From JAAYJR01 sp964540755 (lineage in GTDB: Bacteria; Bacteroidota; Bacteroidia; Bacteroidales; Prolixibacteraceae), in assembly GCA_964540755.1 (NCBI GenBank), contig CAZIOB010000120.1, forward strand, positions 1 through 17,071: a stretch of DNA of 17,071 nt, read 5' to 3'. The notes under the pieces are model-generated. The model was not told where the DNA came from, searched no databases, and saw only the letters and a list, made by a program, of their open reading frames with translations. Positions within the stretch are counted from its first letter, which is position 1. Each line of letters starts with the position of its first letter. Positions 1 to 7,642 of this stretch are shown piece by piece. The translations under genes were made by a program, and so were the position numbers.

Positions 1-3
1 CAT

Positions 4-98
4 ACTATTAAAATTGTTAATTTTCAAAGGTATAGTATGGAACTCGCATGTATTTTAATCATTCTCTTGGGTGTAAATATTTTAGATGCTCGTTTCAT
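4..98 (-). repeat. ~94 bp repeat, unit 1 of a tandem pair
   Basis: On the minus strand this unit starts at 98 with ATGAAACGAGCAT, runs through a 36-base AT-rich centre to ATGCGAGTT (49-41), then a ~37-base spacer. The ends form an imperfect inverted repeat: 36-43 pairs with 92-99 (one G-T), then a 2x2 mismatch (TC/TC), then GCAT with ATGC. Bases 1-3 (CAT) fit the start of a further unit, so the array may continue beyond the window. The spacer holds TACCTTTG on the minus strand (rc of 25-32), a full match to the Bacteroidota -7 consensus TAnnTTTG; whether it works is unknown. Confidence 0.7.
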
Positions 99-191
99 AT
101 GATTATAATTATTTTTTTCAATGGTATCATATGTAACTCGCATAAGTTTTAATTATACTCCTTGATGATTTTACAATCATGCTCGTTTCAT
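99..191 (-). repeat. ~94 bp repeat, unit 2 of a tandem pair
   Basis: This is the second unit in the same orientation as unit 1, at about 94 bases period: AACTCGCAT recurs at 41 and 135, ATGCTCGTTTCAT at 86 and 179, and TTTTCAA at 21 and 115. Its 57-base core (135-191) matches the reverse complement of 6309-6365 at 49 of 57 positions without gaps, and its spacer (99-134) also matches 6366-6402 at roughly three quarters of positions with one gap. The inverted ends AAC-TC-GCAT and ATGC-TC-GTT are kept. Confidence 0.75.
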
Positions 192-502
192 TTTTTCACT
201 ATTATAACAAATATAACTTATTTGTTTAGTTCTTATTGTTTTATTGATGTAAATAATTTAATGGATCTCACCTTCAAACGATAATTACCGTGTAAAATTA
301 AAAAAGATTTGCGTTATTGTAAAATATTTAATATCTAATTATCTATAGTGAAATAGTTATGAACAGCTGTAATATATCTTTATTTTAGATTTTCAGGTAA
401 TATGCAATATCTTATTTCAGTAACCGTTTTACCCGGTGTAAATGTTTATTACAGGTATTTCAGATACCCTCTTTTTTCAGAAAAATTAATAATTATTGTC
501 TT
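192..502. other. AT-rich non-coding stretch upstream of porU
   Basis: This stretch holds no convincing reading frame, tRNA or perfect TAnnTTTG promoter box. It is very AT-rich and may contain decayed copies of the repeat just upstream (for example around 215-260), but the similarity is too weak to call. A short inverted repeat lies near its 3' end and is listed separately. The porU promoter is presumably here but I cannot place it. Confidence 0.6.
454..477 (+). terminator. short inverted repeat followed by T-run
   Basis: GGTAT (454-458) and ATACC (464-468) form a perfect 5 bp stem with a 5-base loop, followed by CTCTTTTTTC. The shape is terminator-like but the stem is short and it sits only about 25 bases before the porU start. 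It could instead be an operator or leader hairpin, or chance. Confidence 0.25.
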
Positions 503-3500
503 GTGATGAGATTTTTATTCCTGCTTCTGTTTTTTTTTCCGGTGATTTCATTATATGATTTCCTGCAAAAATTGCCGGTAATGGAAGAACAGCCAACTAT
601 ACTGACAGCAGCCGGGACTGAAAATCTTTCTTCCAAAGCTTATGAATGGAAGAATGAATCAGTTCTTGCTGCCGGGAAGTGGTATAAGGTCAGCGTTGCC
701 GGCAAAGGCATTTATAAAATTCCATACTCTGAACTAAGAGGGTGGGGTATCGCCGATCCTTCCAGGGTCAATGTGCACGGAGCAGGGGGGATGATCCTTA
801 GCGAACAGGTCGGGGAGGCAGAGTACGATGATTTGCCCTCTGTAGCTGCATGGCATGGCAGGAACAACGGAGATGACTGTCTCTTTTTTTATGCTCCGGG
901 TCTGGAAGAGTGGCGAACTGTTCCTGATGAAGGATTATTTGAGCATAGTTTAAATCCTTATTCAACCAAAGGTTATTTTTTTATTACGGAGCATTCGGAG
1001 CCGGCTGCAGTGGTCGAAGCTTTTGCGGAAATTCCACAGGAAGCAACTAATTTTATTTCATCATACGATGCCTATGATCTATATGAGCAGGAAAAATTCA
1101 ATTTAATCCGGTCAGGTAAGCAGTGGTTCTCTGACAAGTTTATTAATGGCACTACAAAAAATTACAGTTTTTCACTGGAAGATATATCCCCCTCAGAAGA
1201 TATCACGGTCAGGATAAAAGCGGCTGCCCGCTCTTCGGGTTCTTCCGAAATGCTGATATTTGTGAATCAGTCCGGCGCAGGCAATATCACTTTTGAACCG
1301 GTAAATACATCAGATATAACCTCTTTATATGCTGATGAAGGTGAGTCAGTGTTCACACTGAAAGATGTTTCCGGCGACCTGAACCTTACCGTGAAATATT
1401 ATGGCAGCTCTGCAAATGCACAGGCCTGGCTTGATTTTATAGAGATCAATTACCGCCGCAACCTGAAACTTTATAATAATGAACCTCTTTTTTTCCGGGA
1501 TATTGCTTCGGCAGGGGAGGGTAATATACTGGAGTTTTCAATTGAGAACAGCTCTCCCGGCCTGAAAGTGTGGGATGTAACAAACCTTTTCGATGTCAGG
1601 GAGGTGCCTCTGGAAACTGATGGCAACATCAAAAAAGGTAAACGTCCTGCTTCTCAATTAAAAGAGTATGTCGCATTTGACAGTGATGGTAATTTCCCGG
1701 TCCCTGTTTTTGAGGGGGAGGTGGAGAATCAGAATCTGCATGGAATGAGTACGCCGGAATTTTTAATTATTTCCCACCCCGACTTTCTTGGTGTGGCTGG
1801 TGATCTTGCTGATTTTCACCGCAGTCATGACGAAATGGATGTTGAAGTGGTTCCGGCTGACCTTATTTATAACGAGTTTAGTTCCGGAAGAAAGGATGCC
1901 ACCGGGATCCGGAATTTTATAAAAATGTTATATGACAGGGGTACCGGACTAAAATATGTGTTGCTGTTTGGTGACGGTAGTTATGACAATAAGAATATCA
2001 ACTCCGGAAGTGGGGGCTTATTGCCTGCTTATCAGTCAGATAACTCATTGAATCCTGTAGCTTCATTCGTTACTGATGACTATTTTGTTATTCTTGATGA
2101 GGGTGAAACAGTCTATGACGGGACCGTGGATCTCGGGATAGGCCGTATTCCTGCTTCCACTATCTATCAGGCAGAGGTTGTATTGAATAAAATAATAAAT
2201 TATCACTCAGATGATGCTCTCGGATCATGGAGAAATAAGGTTTGCTTCATTGCTGATGATGAAGATGGGGGTATGCATATGAATGATTCGGAAAAACTGG
2301 CCGGCATATTAAATGAAAATCATGGTGAATTTGTAACTGAAAAAATTTATTTTGATGCTTTTCAGCAGGTTACAGGTCCCGGAGGGGAAAGTTATCCTGA
2401 TGTTACAGAGGCCATTAACAGTAAGGTAAGAGAAGGGGTACTGGTACTTAATTATGTGGGGCATGCCAATGAACGTTTCCTGGCAGATGAAAAGGTATTG
2501 GATATCAGTCATATCAATTCCTGGTCAAATGATAATAAATTGCCGGTATTCGTCACTGCAACATGTGGGTTCAGCCGGTTTGACACAGATGAAACTTCCG
2601 CCGGGGAATATGTCCTGTTCAATCCGAATGGAGGAGGCATAGGATTATTTTCAACCACGCGGCTTGTTTATGCATATTCTAATTTTTTGTTAAGCCGGAG
2701 TCTCTACAGCTTTATTTTTGAAAAGGACGGGAACGGGGAACATTACCGTATGGGTGATATCATGAGACTGGCAAAGAATAATACCCTTAACACTCTTAAT
2801 AAAAGGAATTTTATGCTTCTGGCAGACCCGGCTCTTAAATTGTCTTATCCGGAATATAAAGTGGTGACGACCTCTGTTAACGGGGAGGAGGTATCAGGGC
2901 AGCCGGATACTCTTGGGGCTTTGCAATATGTTACTGTCTCAGGGTATATTGCCGGCATATCGGGAGAAAAAGCCACCGGTTTTTCAGGGGAAATCATTCC
3001 TGTTGTTTATGACAAGGCAGTGACAATAAAAACTCTGGGTAATGCAGGTGAAATGCCGGTAGATTTTACAGTACAGGAAAACGTTATTTATAAAGGCCGT
3101 GTAAATGTGAGTAACGGCGAATTCACTTTTAATTTTGTAATACCTAAGGATATTTCCTATAATCCCGGTGAGGGGAAAATCGTTTATTATGCTGATAACG
3201 GGGAGATTGATGCCCATGGGATTTACGATAATTTTATCATTGGAGGTACAGGCTCTCAAATTGCTGATAATGAAGGTCCTGAAATAGAATTATATCTGAA
3301 CACCACTGAATTCGTATCAGGAGATAAAGTTGATAAAAATTGCAATCTGCTGGCTTTCCTTTACGACGAAAACGGCATAAACACTGTTGGTTCGGGAATC
3401 GGCCATGATATAACAGCAATTATTGATAACGACTACTCGAAGTCTATAATATTAAATGAATATTATCAAAGTGACAAGAATGATTTCAGGAGCGGTACCG

Positions 3501-3919
3501 TAACATTTCCACTGAAAGATCTCTCTCCGGGGAAGCACAATCTCAGTCTAAAAGCCTGGGATGTGGCAAATAACTCTTCAGAAACAGAGATTGAGTTTGA
3601 GGTTTCCGGCAAGTTTTATATTTCAGAGGTCAGCAACCATCCAAATCCTGTTTATGACCATACCTTTATCATCTTCAGCCATAATCAGCCTGATGCTTCT
3701 CTTGATGTAATTTTTGAGATTTTTGACCTGAACGGGAGGAGGGTGGACTATTTTTCATCTGTTGTGGGATCTGACGGAGTGTTAAGCAACCGGATAAGAT
3801 GGGATTTAAACAGAACAGATTTTGATATTCGTAACGGTACTTATCTGTATAGGATTACAGCAAAAAATAGTGATGGAATCATTACTTCAGCTTCAAATAA
3901 AATGGTTGTGGCACGTTAA
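503..3919 (+). CDS. porU: T9SS C25-family sortase PorU
   Basis: PorU is the cell-surface cysteine protease of the type IX secretion system. It removes the C-terminal signal domain of cargo and supports attachment to A-LPS. At 1138 residues it is close to the usual family length. Residues 53-83 match the typical PorU N-terminal entry (GKWYKVSVAGKGIYKIPYSE). The C25 gingipain-like domain spans about 417-783, with His654 in NYVGHAN and Cys688 in TATCGFS, a spacing of 34 like the gingipain dyad. Residues 1036-1138 form a C-terminal beta domain resembling T9SS sorting domains (NHPNP, FDLNGR, NGTYLYRI), as PorU itself carries. Start: GTG at 503 is directly followed by ATG at 506, so either could be used. 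The N-terminus is hydrophobic (residues 4-17) but without a clear signal-peptidase site. Next gene is porV, 106 bases on. Confidence 0.95.
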   Translation: MMRFLFLLLFFFPVISLYDFLQKLPVMEEQPTILTAAGTENLSSKAYEWKNESVLAAGKWYKVSVAGKGIYKIPYSELRGWGIADPSRVNVHGAGGMILSEQVGEAEYDDLPSVAAWHGRNNGDDCLFFYAPGLEEWRTVPDEGLFEHSLNPYSTKGYFFITEHSEPAAVVEAFAEIPQEATNFISSYDAYDLYEQEKFNLIRSGKQWFSDKFINGTTKNYSFSLEDISPSEDITVRIKAAARSSGSSEMLIFVNQSGAGNITFEPVNTSDITSLYADEGESVFTLKDVSGDLNLTVKYYGSSANAQAWLDFIEINYRRNLKLYNNEPLFFRDIASAGEGNILEFSIENSSPGLKVWDVTNLFDVREVPLETDGNIKKGKRPASQLKEYVAFDSDGNFPVPVFEGEVENQNLHGMSTPEFLIISHPDFLGVAGDLADFHRSHDEMDVEVVPADLIYNEFSSGRKDATGIRNFIKMLYDRGTGLKYVLLFGDGSYDNKNINSGSGGLLPAYQSDNSLNPVASFVTDDYFVILDEGETVYDGTVDLGIGRIPASTIYQAEVVLNKIINYHSDDALGSWRNKVCFIADDEDGGMHMNDSEKLAGILNENHGEFVTEKIYFDAFQQVTGPGGESYPDVTEAINSKVREGVLVLNYVGHANERFLADEKVLDISHINSWSNDNKLPVFVTATCGFSRFDTDETSAGEYVLFNPNGGGIGLFSTTRLVYAYSNFLLSRSLYSFIFEKDGNGEHYRMGDIMRLAKNNTLNTLNKRNFMLLADPALKLSYPEYKVVTTSVNGEEVSGQPDTLGALQYVTVSGYIAGISGEKATGFSGEIIPVVYDKAVTIKTLGNAGEMPVDFTVQENVIYKGRVNVSNGEFTFNFVIPKDISYNPGEGKIVYYADNGEIDAHGIYDNFIIGGTGSQIADNEGPEIELYLNTTEFVSGDKVDKNCNLLAFLYDENGINTVGSGIGHDITAIIDNDYSKSIILNEYYQSDKNDFRSGTVTFPLKDLSPGKHNLSLKAWDVANNSSETEIEFEVSGKFYISEVSNHPNPVYDHTFIIFSHNQPDASLDVIFEIFDLNGRRVDYFSSVVGSDGVLSNRIRWDLNRTDFDIRNGTYLYRITAKNSDGIITSASNKMVVAR

Positions 3920-3994
3920 ATTTTTGTTTTAAATGTACTTTTTAATAAAAACAACCGTTTTCTATTTTTAGTTCAGTGGTTCAAACACAATTTA

Positions 3995-4002
3995 TATATT
4001 TG
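3995..4002 (+). promoter_or_regulatory. Bacteroidota-type -7 box upstream of porV
   Basis: TATATTTG matches the Bacteroidota -7 consensus TAnnTTTG exactly and ends 23 bases before the porV ATG. No clear -33 TTTG was found at the expected distance, so this is a candidate only. If real, porV is transcribed independently of porU. Confidence 0.45.
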
Positions 4003-4025
4003 CAATTCTCAATTATAGTAGGATT

Positions 4026-5201
4026 ATGATTAAGTTATTACGGTTAATTTTTGTTTTTACTTTCGTTTTTTCTTTTATCCGGAGTGTTCATGGCCAGGCT
4101 ACCACCTCCGGAGCCAACACTATTACAACCGCCGTTCCTTTTCTTTCCATAACACCTGATTCAAGAGCAGGCGGAATGGGAGATGCAGCTGTCGGGTCAA
4201 CCCCCGACCTTAGTTCGCAGCACTGGAATCCTGCCAAGTATGCATTCATGGAGAGCGATATTGGTGTAAGCATGTCTTATTCGCCATGGCTTCGTGCTCT
4301 GGTTTCTGATATTAACCTTGCATACCTTGTGGGATATAAAAAAATAGATGATATGCAGACTGTCAGCAGTTCATTGCGTTATTTTTCACTGGGTGACATT
4401 ATTTTTACAAGTGAGTATGGTACTTTTGAAGGACAAAAAAGTCCGAATGAATTTGCCCTTGACATCGGATATGTCCGTAAACTTTCAGATATTTTCTCCG
4501 GCTCTGTTGCAGTGCGTTATATACGTTCCGACCTGACAGGGGGGCAACTGGTAAACGGAGTAGAGACAAAAGCAGGCAACACATACGCTGCTGATGTTGC
4601 ATTTTACTTATATAAAGAATTCAGGGCAAACAGACAGGATAATATTTTTTCTGCCGGCATTAATATTCAGAATATAGGAGCAAAGATGTCTTACACCGAC
4701 GGGGAAGTAAAGGATTTTATCCCGACAATGTTAAAACTGGGTGTCGCATACACGACAGAGGTGGACCAGTATAACTCATTTTCCTTTTCGATTGAGGCTG
4801 ATAAACTTTTAGTGCCAACCCCCCCAAAAGACACTGTTTTCTATGAAGAGGGGGCTGTGATCTATCCCGGAGGCGTTTATTCCAATAAATCAGTAATTGC
4901 CGGTATTTTTTCCTCATTTTCTGATGCACCGGGAGGATTACAGGAGGAATTGCAGGAAGTAAATCTTTCAGCAGGTATTGAATACTGGTACAATAAACAA
5001 TTCGCTCTCCGGGCAGGGTATTTCTGGGAGCACGAGAATAAGGGAAACAGGAAATTCCTTACCGCCGGAGCCGGTTTCAGAATGAATGTATTCGCCCTTG
5101 ATTTTTCTTACCTGTTGCCTACACAGCAGAATCATCCGCTTGCAAACACTCTCAGGTTTACGCTCTCTTTTGATGTAGAGGCATTTGATAATCAACGATG
5201 A
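4026..5201 (+). CDS. porV: T9SS outer-membrane shuttle protein PorV
   Basis: PorV (LptO) is a FadL-like outer-membrane beta barrel that takes cargo from the translocon, presents it to PorU and is needed for A-LPS modification. The 391-residue product has a signal peptide of about 23 residues (hydrophobic 3-18, probable cut after VHG before Gln24). It then has the hallmark PorV segment at 38-54 (PFLSITPDSRAGGMGDA) followed by HWNPAKYAF. The rest alternates short beta strands and ends in a strand-like RFTLSFDVEAF, as expected for a barrel. Length is normal for the family. A TAnnTTTG box lies just upstream, and the stop codon abuts the ispF start, so ispF is probably co-transcribed. The order porU-porV-ispF is the same one I recall from Porphyromonas gingivalis. 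Confidence 0.95.
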   Translation: MIKLLRLIFVFTFVFSFIRSVHGQATTSGANTITTAVPFLSITPDSRAGGMGDAAVGSTPDLSSQHWNPAKYAFMESDIGVSMSYSPWLRALVSDINLAYLVGYKKIDDMQTVSSSLRYFSLGDIIFTSEYGTFEGQKSPNEFALDIGYVRKLSDIFSGSVAVRYIRSDLTGGQLVNGVETKAGNTYAADVAFYLYKEFRANRQDNIFSAGINIQNIGAKMSYTDGEVKDFIPTMLKLGVAYTTEVDQYNSFSFSIEADKLLVPTPPKDTVFYEEGAVIYPGGVYSNKSVIAGIFSSFSDAPGGLQEELQEVNLSAGIEYWYNKQFALRAGYFWEHENKGNRKFLTAGAGFRMNVFALDFSYLLPTQQNHPLANTLRFTLSFDVEAFDNQR

Positions 5202-5202
5202 C

Positions 5203-5706
5203 ATGAATTTAAGAATCGGATACGGGTATGATGCACACCGTCTTGCCAAGGGAGAAAAATTATGGTTAGGCGGCATTTTAATCCCCCATAAAACCGGCAC
5301 TGTAGCCCATTCCGACGGAGATGTACTGATACATGCTGTCTGCGATGCCCTCCTTGGTGCAGTCAGCAAAGGCGATATAGGCACATACTTCCCTGACAAC
5401 TCCGACAAATATAAAAATATTGACAGTAAGATATTGCTTAAAGAGACTTACAGGCTGGTTAAGGAGGAGGGATTCGAAATAGTCAATATTGATACTACCT
5501 TAATTATTCAACAACCTAAGATGAAGCCATATATCAGTCGTATGGAAGAAAAATTGGCAAAGGTTCTTGAAATAGAGGCAGGCCGTATTTCAGTGAAAGC
5601 GACTACAACCGAGAATTTAGGGTTTGAAGGCCGGGAGGAGGGAATTTCAGCCCACGCTGTTGTTCTTCTTATGCAAGTTCCATCTGATACTTCTGAAAAT
5701 AATTAA
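5203..5706 (+). CDS. ispF: 2-C-methyl-D-erythritol 2,4-cyclodiphosphate synthase
   Basis: IspF is the cytosolic MEP-pathway enzyme that cyclises CDP-methylerythritol 2-phosphate to MEcPP with release of CMP, on the route to isoprenoids. The 167-residue product has the full signature: Asp10 and His12 in YGYDAHRL and His44 in IHAVCDALLGA (zinc ligands), the HSDGDV loop at 36-41, TTTENLGFEGREEGI at 134-148, and a C-terminal HAVVLLM strand. I chose ATG 5203 over an in-frame TTG at 5185 because family members start a few residues before RIGYGYD and because the TTG lies inside porV. The porV stop (5199-5201) is one base before this ATG, so translation is probably coupled. Nothing is missing from the active site. 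Confidence 0.96.
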   Translation: MNLRIGYGYDAHRLAKGEKLWLGGILIPHKTGTVAHSDGDVLIHAVCDALLGAVSKGDIGTYFPDNSDKYKNIDSKILLKETYRLVKEEGFEIVNIDTTLIIQQPKMKPYISRMEEKLAKVLEIEAGRISVKATTTENLGFEGREEGISAHAVVLLMQVPSDTSENN

Positions 5707-5716
5707 TTTTAATAAT

Positions 5717-6295
5717 ATGAAACGAAAAATTTTACTTGCATTAACTGTAACGGCAGAAATATTCCTGTCAGGTTGCGGATATAACAAAATGGTTGACATG
5801 GAGGAACAGGTTGCTTCTCAATGGTCACAGGTAGAGAATGTTTATCAGCGCCGTGCTGATCTGATACCGAATCTTGTAAATACCGTTAAAGGTTATGCTT
5901 CCCATGAGCAGGAAACATTAACAAGTGTAATTGAAGCAAGGGCAAAAGCTACATCTGTAAATGTAAACCCTGATAATTTATCTGCGCAGTCATTAGAACA
6001 GTTCAACCAGGCACAGGAAGGTTTGTCTTCAGCGCTGAACCGTCTTATGGTAGTTGTGGAAAGGTATCCTGATCTGAAAGCCAACCAGAATTTCTTAGAC
6101 CTTCAGGCGCAACTGGAGGGGACTGAAAACCGTATTGCCGTTGAACGCCGTAAATTCAATGAAGTTACACAGGTTTATAATGCCTACATACGAAAATTTC
6201 CGCAGTTGATCTATGCCGGCTGGTTTGGTTTTGAAAAAAAGGATTATTTTGAAGCACAGCAGGGAGCCGGACAGGCACCGGAGGTACAATTTTAA
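5717..6295 (+). CDS. lemA: LemA family lipoprotein
   Basis: LemA proteins are small envelope proteins with a helical bundle; their biochemical role is not established. The 192-residue product starts MKRKILLAL and has a lipobox-like LSGC with Cys20, so it is probably an inner- or outer-membrane lipoprotein. Family features are VENVYQRRADLIPNLVNTVKGYASHE at about 40-65 and TENRIAVERRKFNEVTQVYNAYIRKFP near the end, with a short low-complexity tail. ATG 5717 was preferred because an upstream in-frame start at 5624 lies within ispF and would add residues with no family match. It follows ispF by 10 bases and precedes two TPM-domain genes, a pairing seen widely in Bacteroidota. Length is normal. Confidence 0.93.
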   Translation: MKRKILLALTVTAEIFLSGCGYNKMVDMEEQVASQWSQVENVYQRRADLIPNLVNTVKGYASHEQETLTSVIEARAKATSVNVNPDNLSAQSLEQFNQAQEGLSSALNRLMVVVERYPDLKANQNFLDLQAQLEGTENRIAVERRKFNEVTQVYNAYIRKFPQLIYAGWFGFEKKDYFEAQQGAGQAPEVQF

Positions 6296-6308
6296 TAGAT
6301 ATATATGT

Positions 6309-6402
6309 ATGAAACGAGCATGGTTGCAGAATCATTAAGAAGTATGATTAAAACATATGCAAGTTAAATATGATGCCTTTGAAAATTATTAATTATAAAC
6401 AG
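6309..6402 (+). repeat. ~94 bp repeat, third copy, inverted relative to units 1 and 2
   Basis: Its first 57 bases match the reverse complement of 135-191 at 49 of 57 positions with no gap; seven of the eight differences are transitions. The following 37 bases also align with the reverse complement of 99-134 at roughly three quarters of positions. The core ends AAC-GA-GCAT and ATGC-AA-GTT keep the same imperfect inverted pairing, although the mismatched inner bases differ from the other copies. The repeat fills the lemA-TPM gap and ends exactly at the probable start codon of the next gene. A near -7 box (TGCCTTTG, 6371-6378) lies in its spacer part. Confidence 0.75.
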
Positions 6403-6843
6403 ATGAATATCCGGAATTATTTCTCATCTGAGGAAAAACTAAAAATCGTGGATGCCATACGAACGGCAGAAATGAATACCTCGGGAGAGATCCGGGTTCA
6501 TATAGAAAAGCATTGTACGTCAGATGTGCTTGACAGGGCAGCATATATTTTTGGCAAATTAAAGATGCATAAGACAGAGCTCCGGAACGGTGTATTGTTT
6601 TATCTTGCTATTGATGACCATAAATTTGCCATACTTGGCGATGCGGGTATCAACCGGAAGGTGCCGGTGAATTTTTGGGATGATATAAAAGAGGATATGG
6701 CAGAAGATTTCCGGGATAAGAATTTTGCTGAAGGGCTTTCAAAAGGCATACTGGCTGCAGGAGAACAATTGAAGAAACATTTTCCCTATCATGCAGATGA
6801 TGTTAATGAATTGTCAGATGAAATATCCTTTGGAGAAAAATGA
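6403..6843 (+). CDS. Soluble TPM-domain protein
   Basis: The TPM (Psb32/MOLO-1-like) domain is a small alpha/beta fold often found beside LemA; some relatives have been described as phosphatases or assembly factors, but the role in these bacteria is not settled. The 146-residue product contains essentially only this domain: SSEEKLKIVDAIRTAEMNTSGEIRVHIE at the start, then GVLFYLAIDDHKFAILGDAGI and FAEGLSKGILAAGEQLKKHFP. There is no signal peptide or membrane segment, so it is probably cytoplasmic or acts with the neighbouring membrane TPM protein. ATG 6403 is preferred over ATG 6370/6373, because the extra residues (about 11) come from the ~94 bp repeat and do not resemble the family. Its stop overlaps the next ATG. 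Confidence 0.85.
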   Translation: MNIRNYFSSEEKLKIVDAIRTAEMNTSGEIRVHIEKHCTSDVLDRAAYIFGKLKMHKTELRNGVLFYLAIDDHKFAILGDAGINRKVPVNFWDDIKEDMAEDFRDKNFAEGLSKGILAAGEQLKKHFPYHADDVNELSDEISFGEK

Positions 6844-7628
6844 TCAGTATCATGAAGAAAATGATTTTTATTCTGTTCGCTATATTTGTATATGTTAATG
6901 TTTATGCCCAAATACCAGACAGGCCTTCCCCTCCCCGGCTTGTCAATGATTTTGCCGGGATCCTTCGGCAAAATGAGGTTAGCAGCATGGAAGAAATGCT
7001 CGTACAATTTGCACGTGAAACATCTACCCAGATTGTTGTTGTCATATTGGAAGACCTTCAGGGATATGATCCCGGGGATTTTGCCTTTCGTCTGGGAGAG
7101 GACTGGGGGGTAGGACAAAAAGATAAGGATAATGGCATTGTTATACTTCTTAAGCCAAAGACAGGCAATGAGAGTGGAAGAGTTTTTATTGCCACGGGAT
7201 ACGGCCTGGAGGGGGTACTTCCTGATGCCGTTGTTAACGGAGCTGTTATTGACAATGAGATGATACCACATTTCAGGGAAGGGGATTATTATACGGGACT
7301 GCTAAGCGGGATAAATGTTATTATGGATATTACCCGTGGTGAATATACGGCTGAATATTACCAGGAAAATTATGCACGTAATAACACAGGTTTACTGCCC
7401 GTAATCATTATGTTCTTTTTCTTTTTTGTACTGGTTCCCCTATTGCGCGGAAGACGCCGCAGATATTATTCTCCCGGCAAAAGCCTGCCTTTATGGATTG
7501 CCCTGGGAATGCTGTCGGGAAGCCATTCCCGGAGCGGGTCATTCAGTGACTTTTCTTCAGGCAGCGGGGGTTTCGGCGGATTTGGAGGCGGCAGCTTCGG
7601 GGGCGGAGGAGCCGGAGGAAGCTGGTAA
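6840..7628 (+). CDS. Membrane-anchored TPM-domain protein (YgcG-like)
   Basis: The product is 262 residues: signal peptide (about 6-23, probable cut after VYA before Gln24), an exported TPM domain at about 33-165 (RLVNDFAGIL, TSTQIVVVIL, KDNGIVILLKPK, RVFIATGYGLEGVLPDA), a membrane span at about 185-202, an arginine-rich RGRRRR turn, a second hydrophobic stretch at 216-226, and a Gly/Ser-rich tail ending GGAGGSW. This architecture is typical of YgcG-type proteins paired with LemA. ATG 6840 overlaps the stop of the previous gene (ATGA) and has GGAG at 6832-6835; ATG 6852 (MKKMIF) is an equally plausible start. It ends 14 bases from the convergent zinc-ribbon gene. Biochemical role unknown; the domain call is firm. 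Confidence 0.9.
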   Translation: MISIMKKMIFILFAIFVYVNVYAQIPDRPSPPRLVNDFAGILRQNEVSSMEEMLVQFARETSTQIVVVILEDLQGYDPGDFAFRLGEDWGVGQKDKDNGIVILLKPKTGNESGRVFIATGYGLEGVLPDAVVNGAVIDNEMIPHFREGDYYTGLLSGINVIMDITRGEYTAEYYQENYARNNTGLLPVIIMFFFFFVLVPLLRGRRRRYYSPGKSLPLWIALGMLSGSHSRSGSFSDFSSGSGGFGGFGGGSFGGGGAGGSW

Positions 7629-7642
7629 GAGATCTTATGCCT

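Noticed and set aside
41..191. Repeat units as integron attC sites (imperfect palindromes of about 57 bases with AAC...GTT ends).
   Set aside because: Only the copy at 6309 has an end fitting GTTRRRY (GTTAAAT); the other copies and all R''-side ends do not fit RYYYAAC, the centres are conserved as well as the ends, and no integron integrase or cassette genes are present.
1..191. CRISPR array.
   Set aside because: Only two tandem units, repeats too long, spacers similar to each other instead of unique, and no cas genes.
3924..3960. AT-rich inverted repeat after porU (TTGTTTT with AAAACAA) as a terminator.
   Set aside because: The stem is made only of weak pairs with a long loop and no proper T-run; chance pairing is likely in such AT-rich sequence.
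4968..5408. Minus-strand 146-codon frame across the porV-ispF junction.
   Set aside because: Fully overlaps two well-supported genes and has no coherent domain or hydrophobic pattern.
5715..5725. ATATGAAACGA at the lemA start as another repeat copy.
   Set aside because: The match stops after 11 bases and is explained by a start codon followed by Lys-Arg codons.
6789..7271. Minus-strand 160-codon frame over the second TPM gene.
   Set aside because: Shadow of a gene with clear domain and signal-peptide structure on the other strand.
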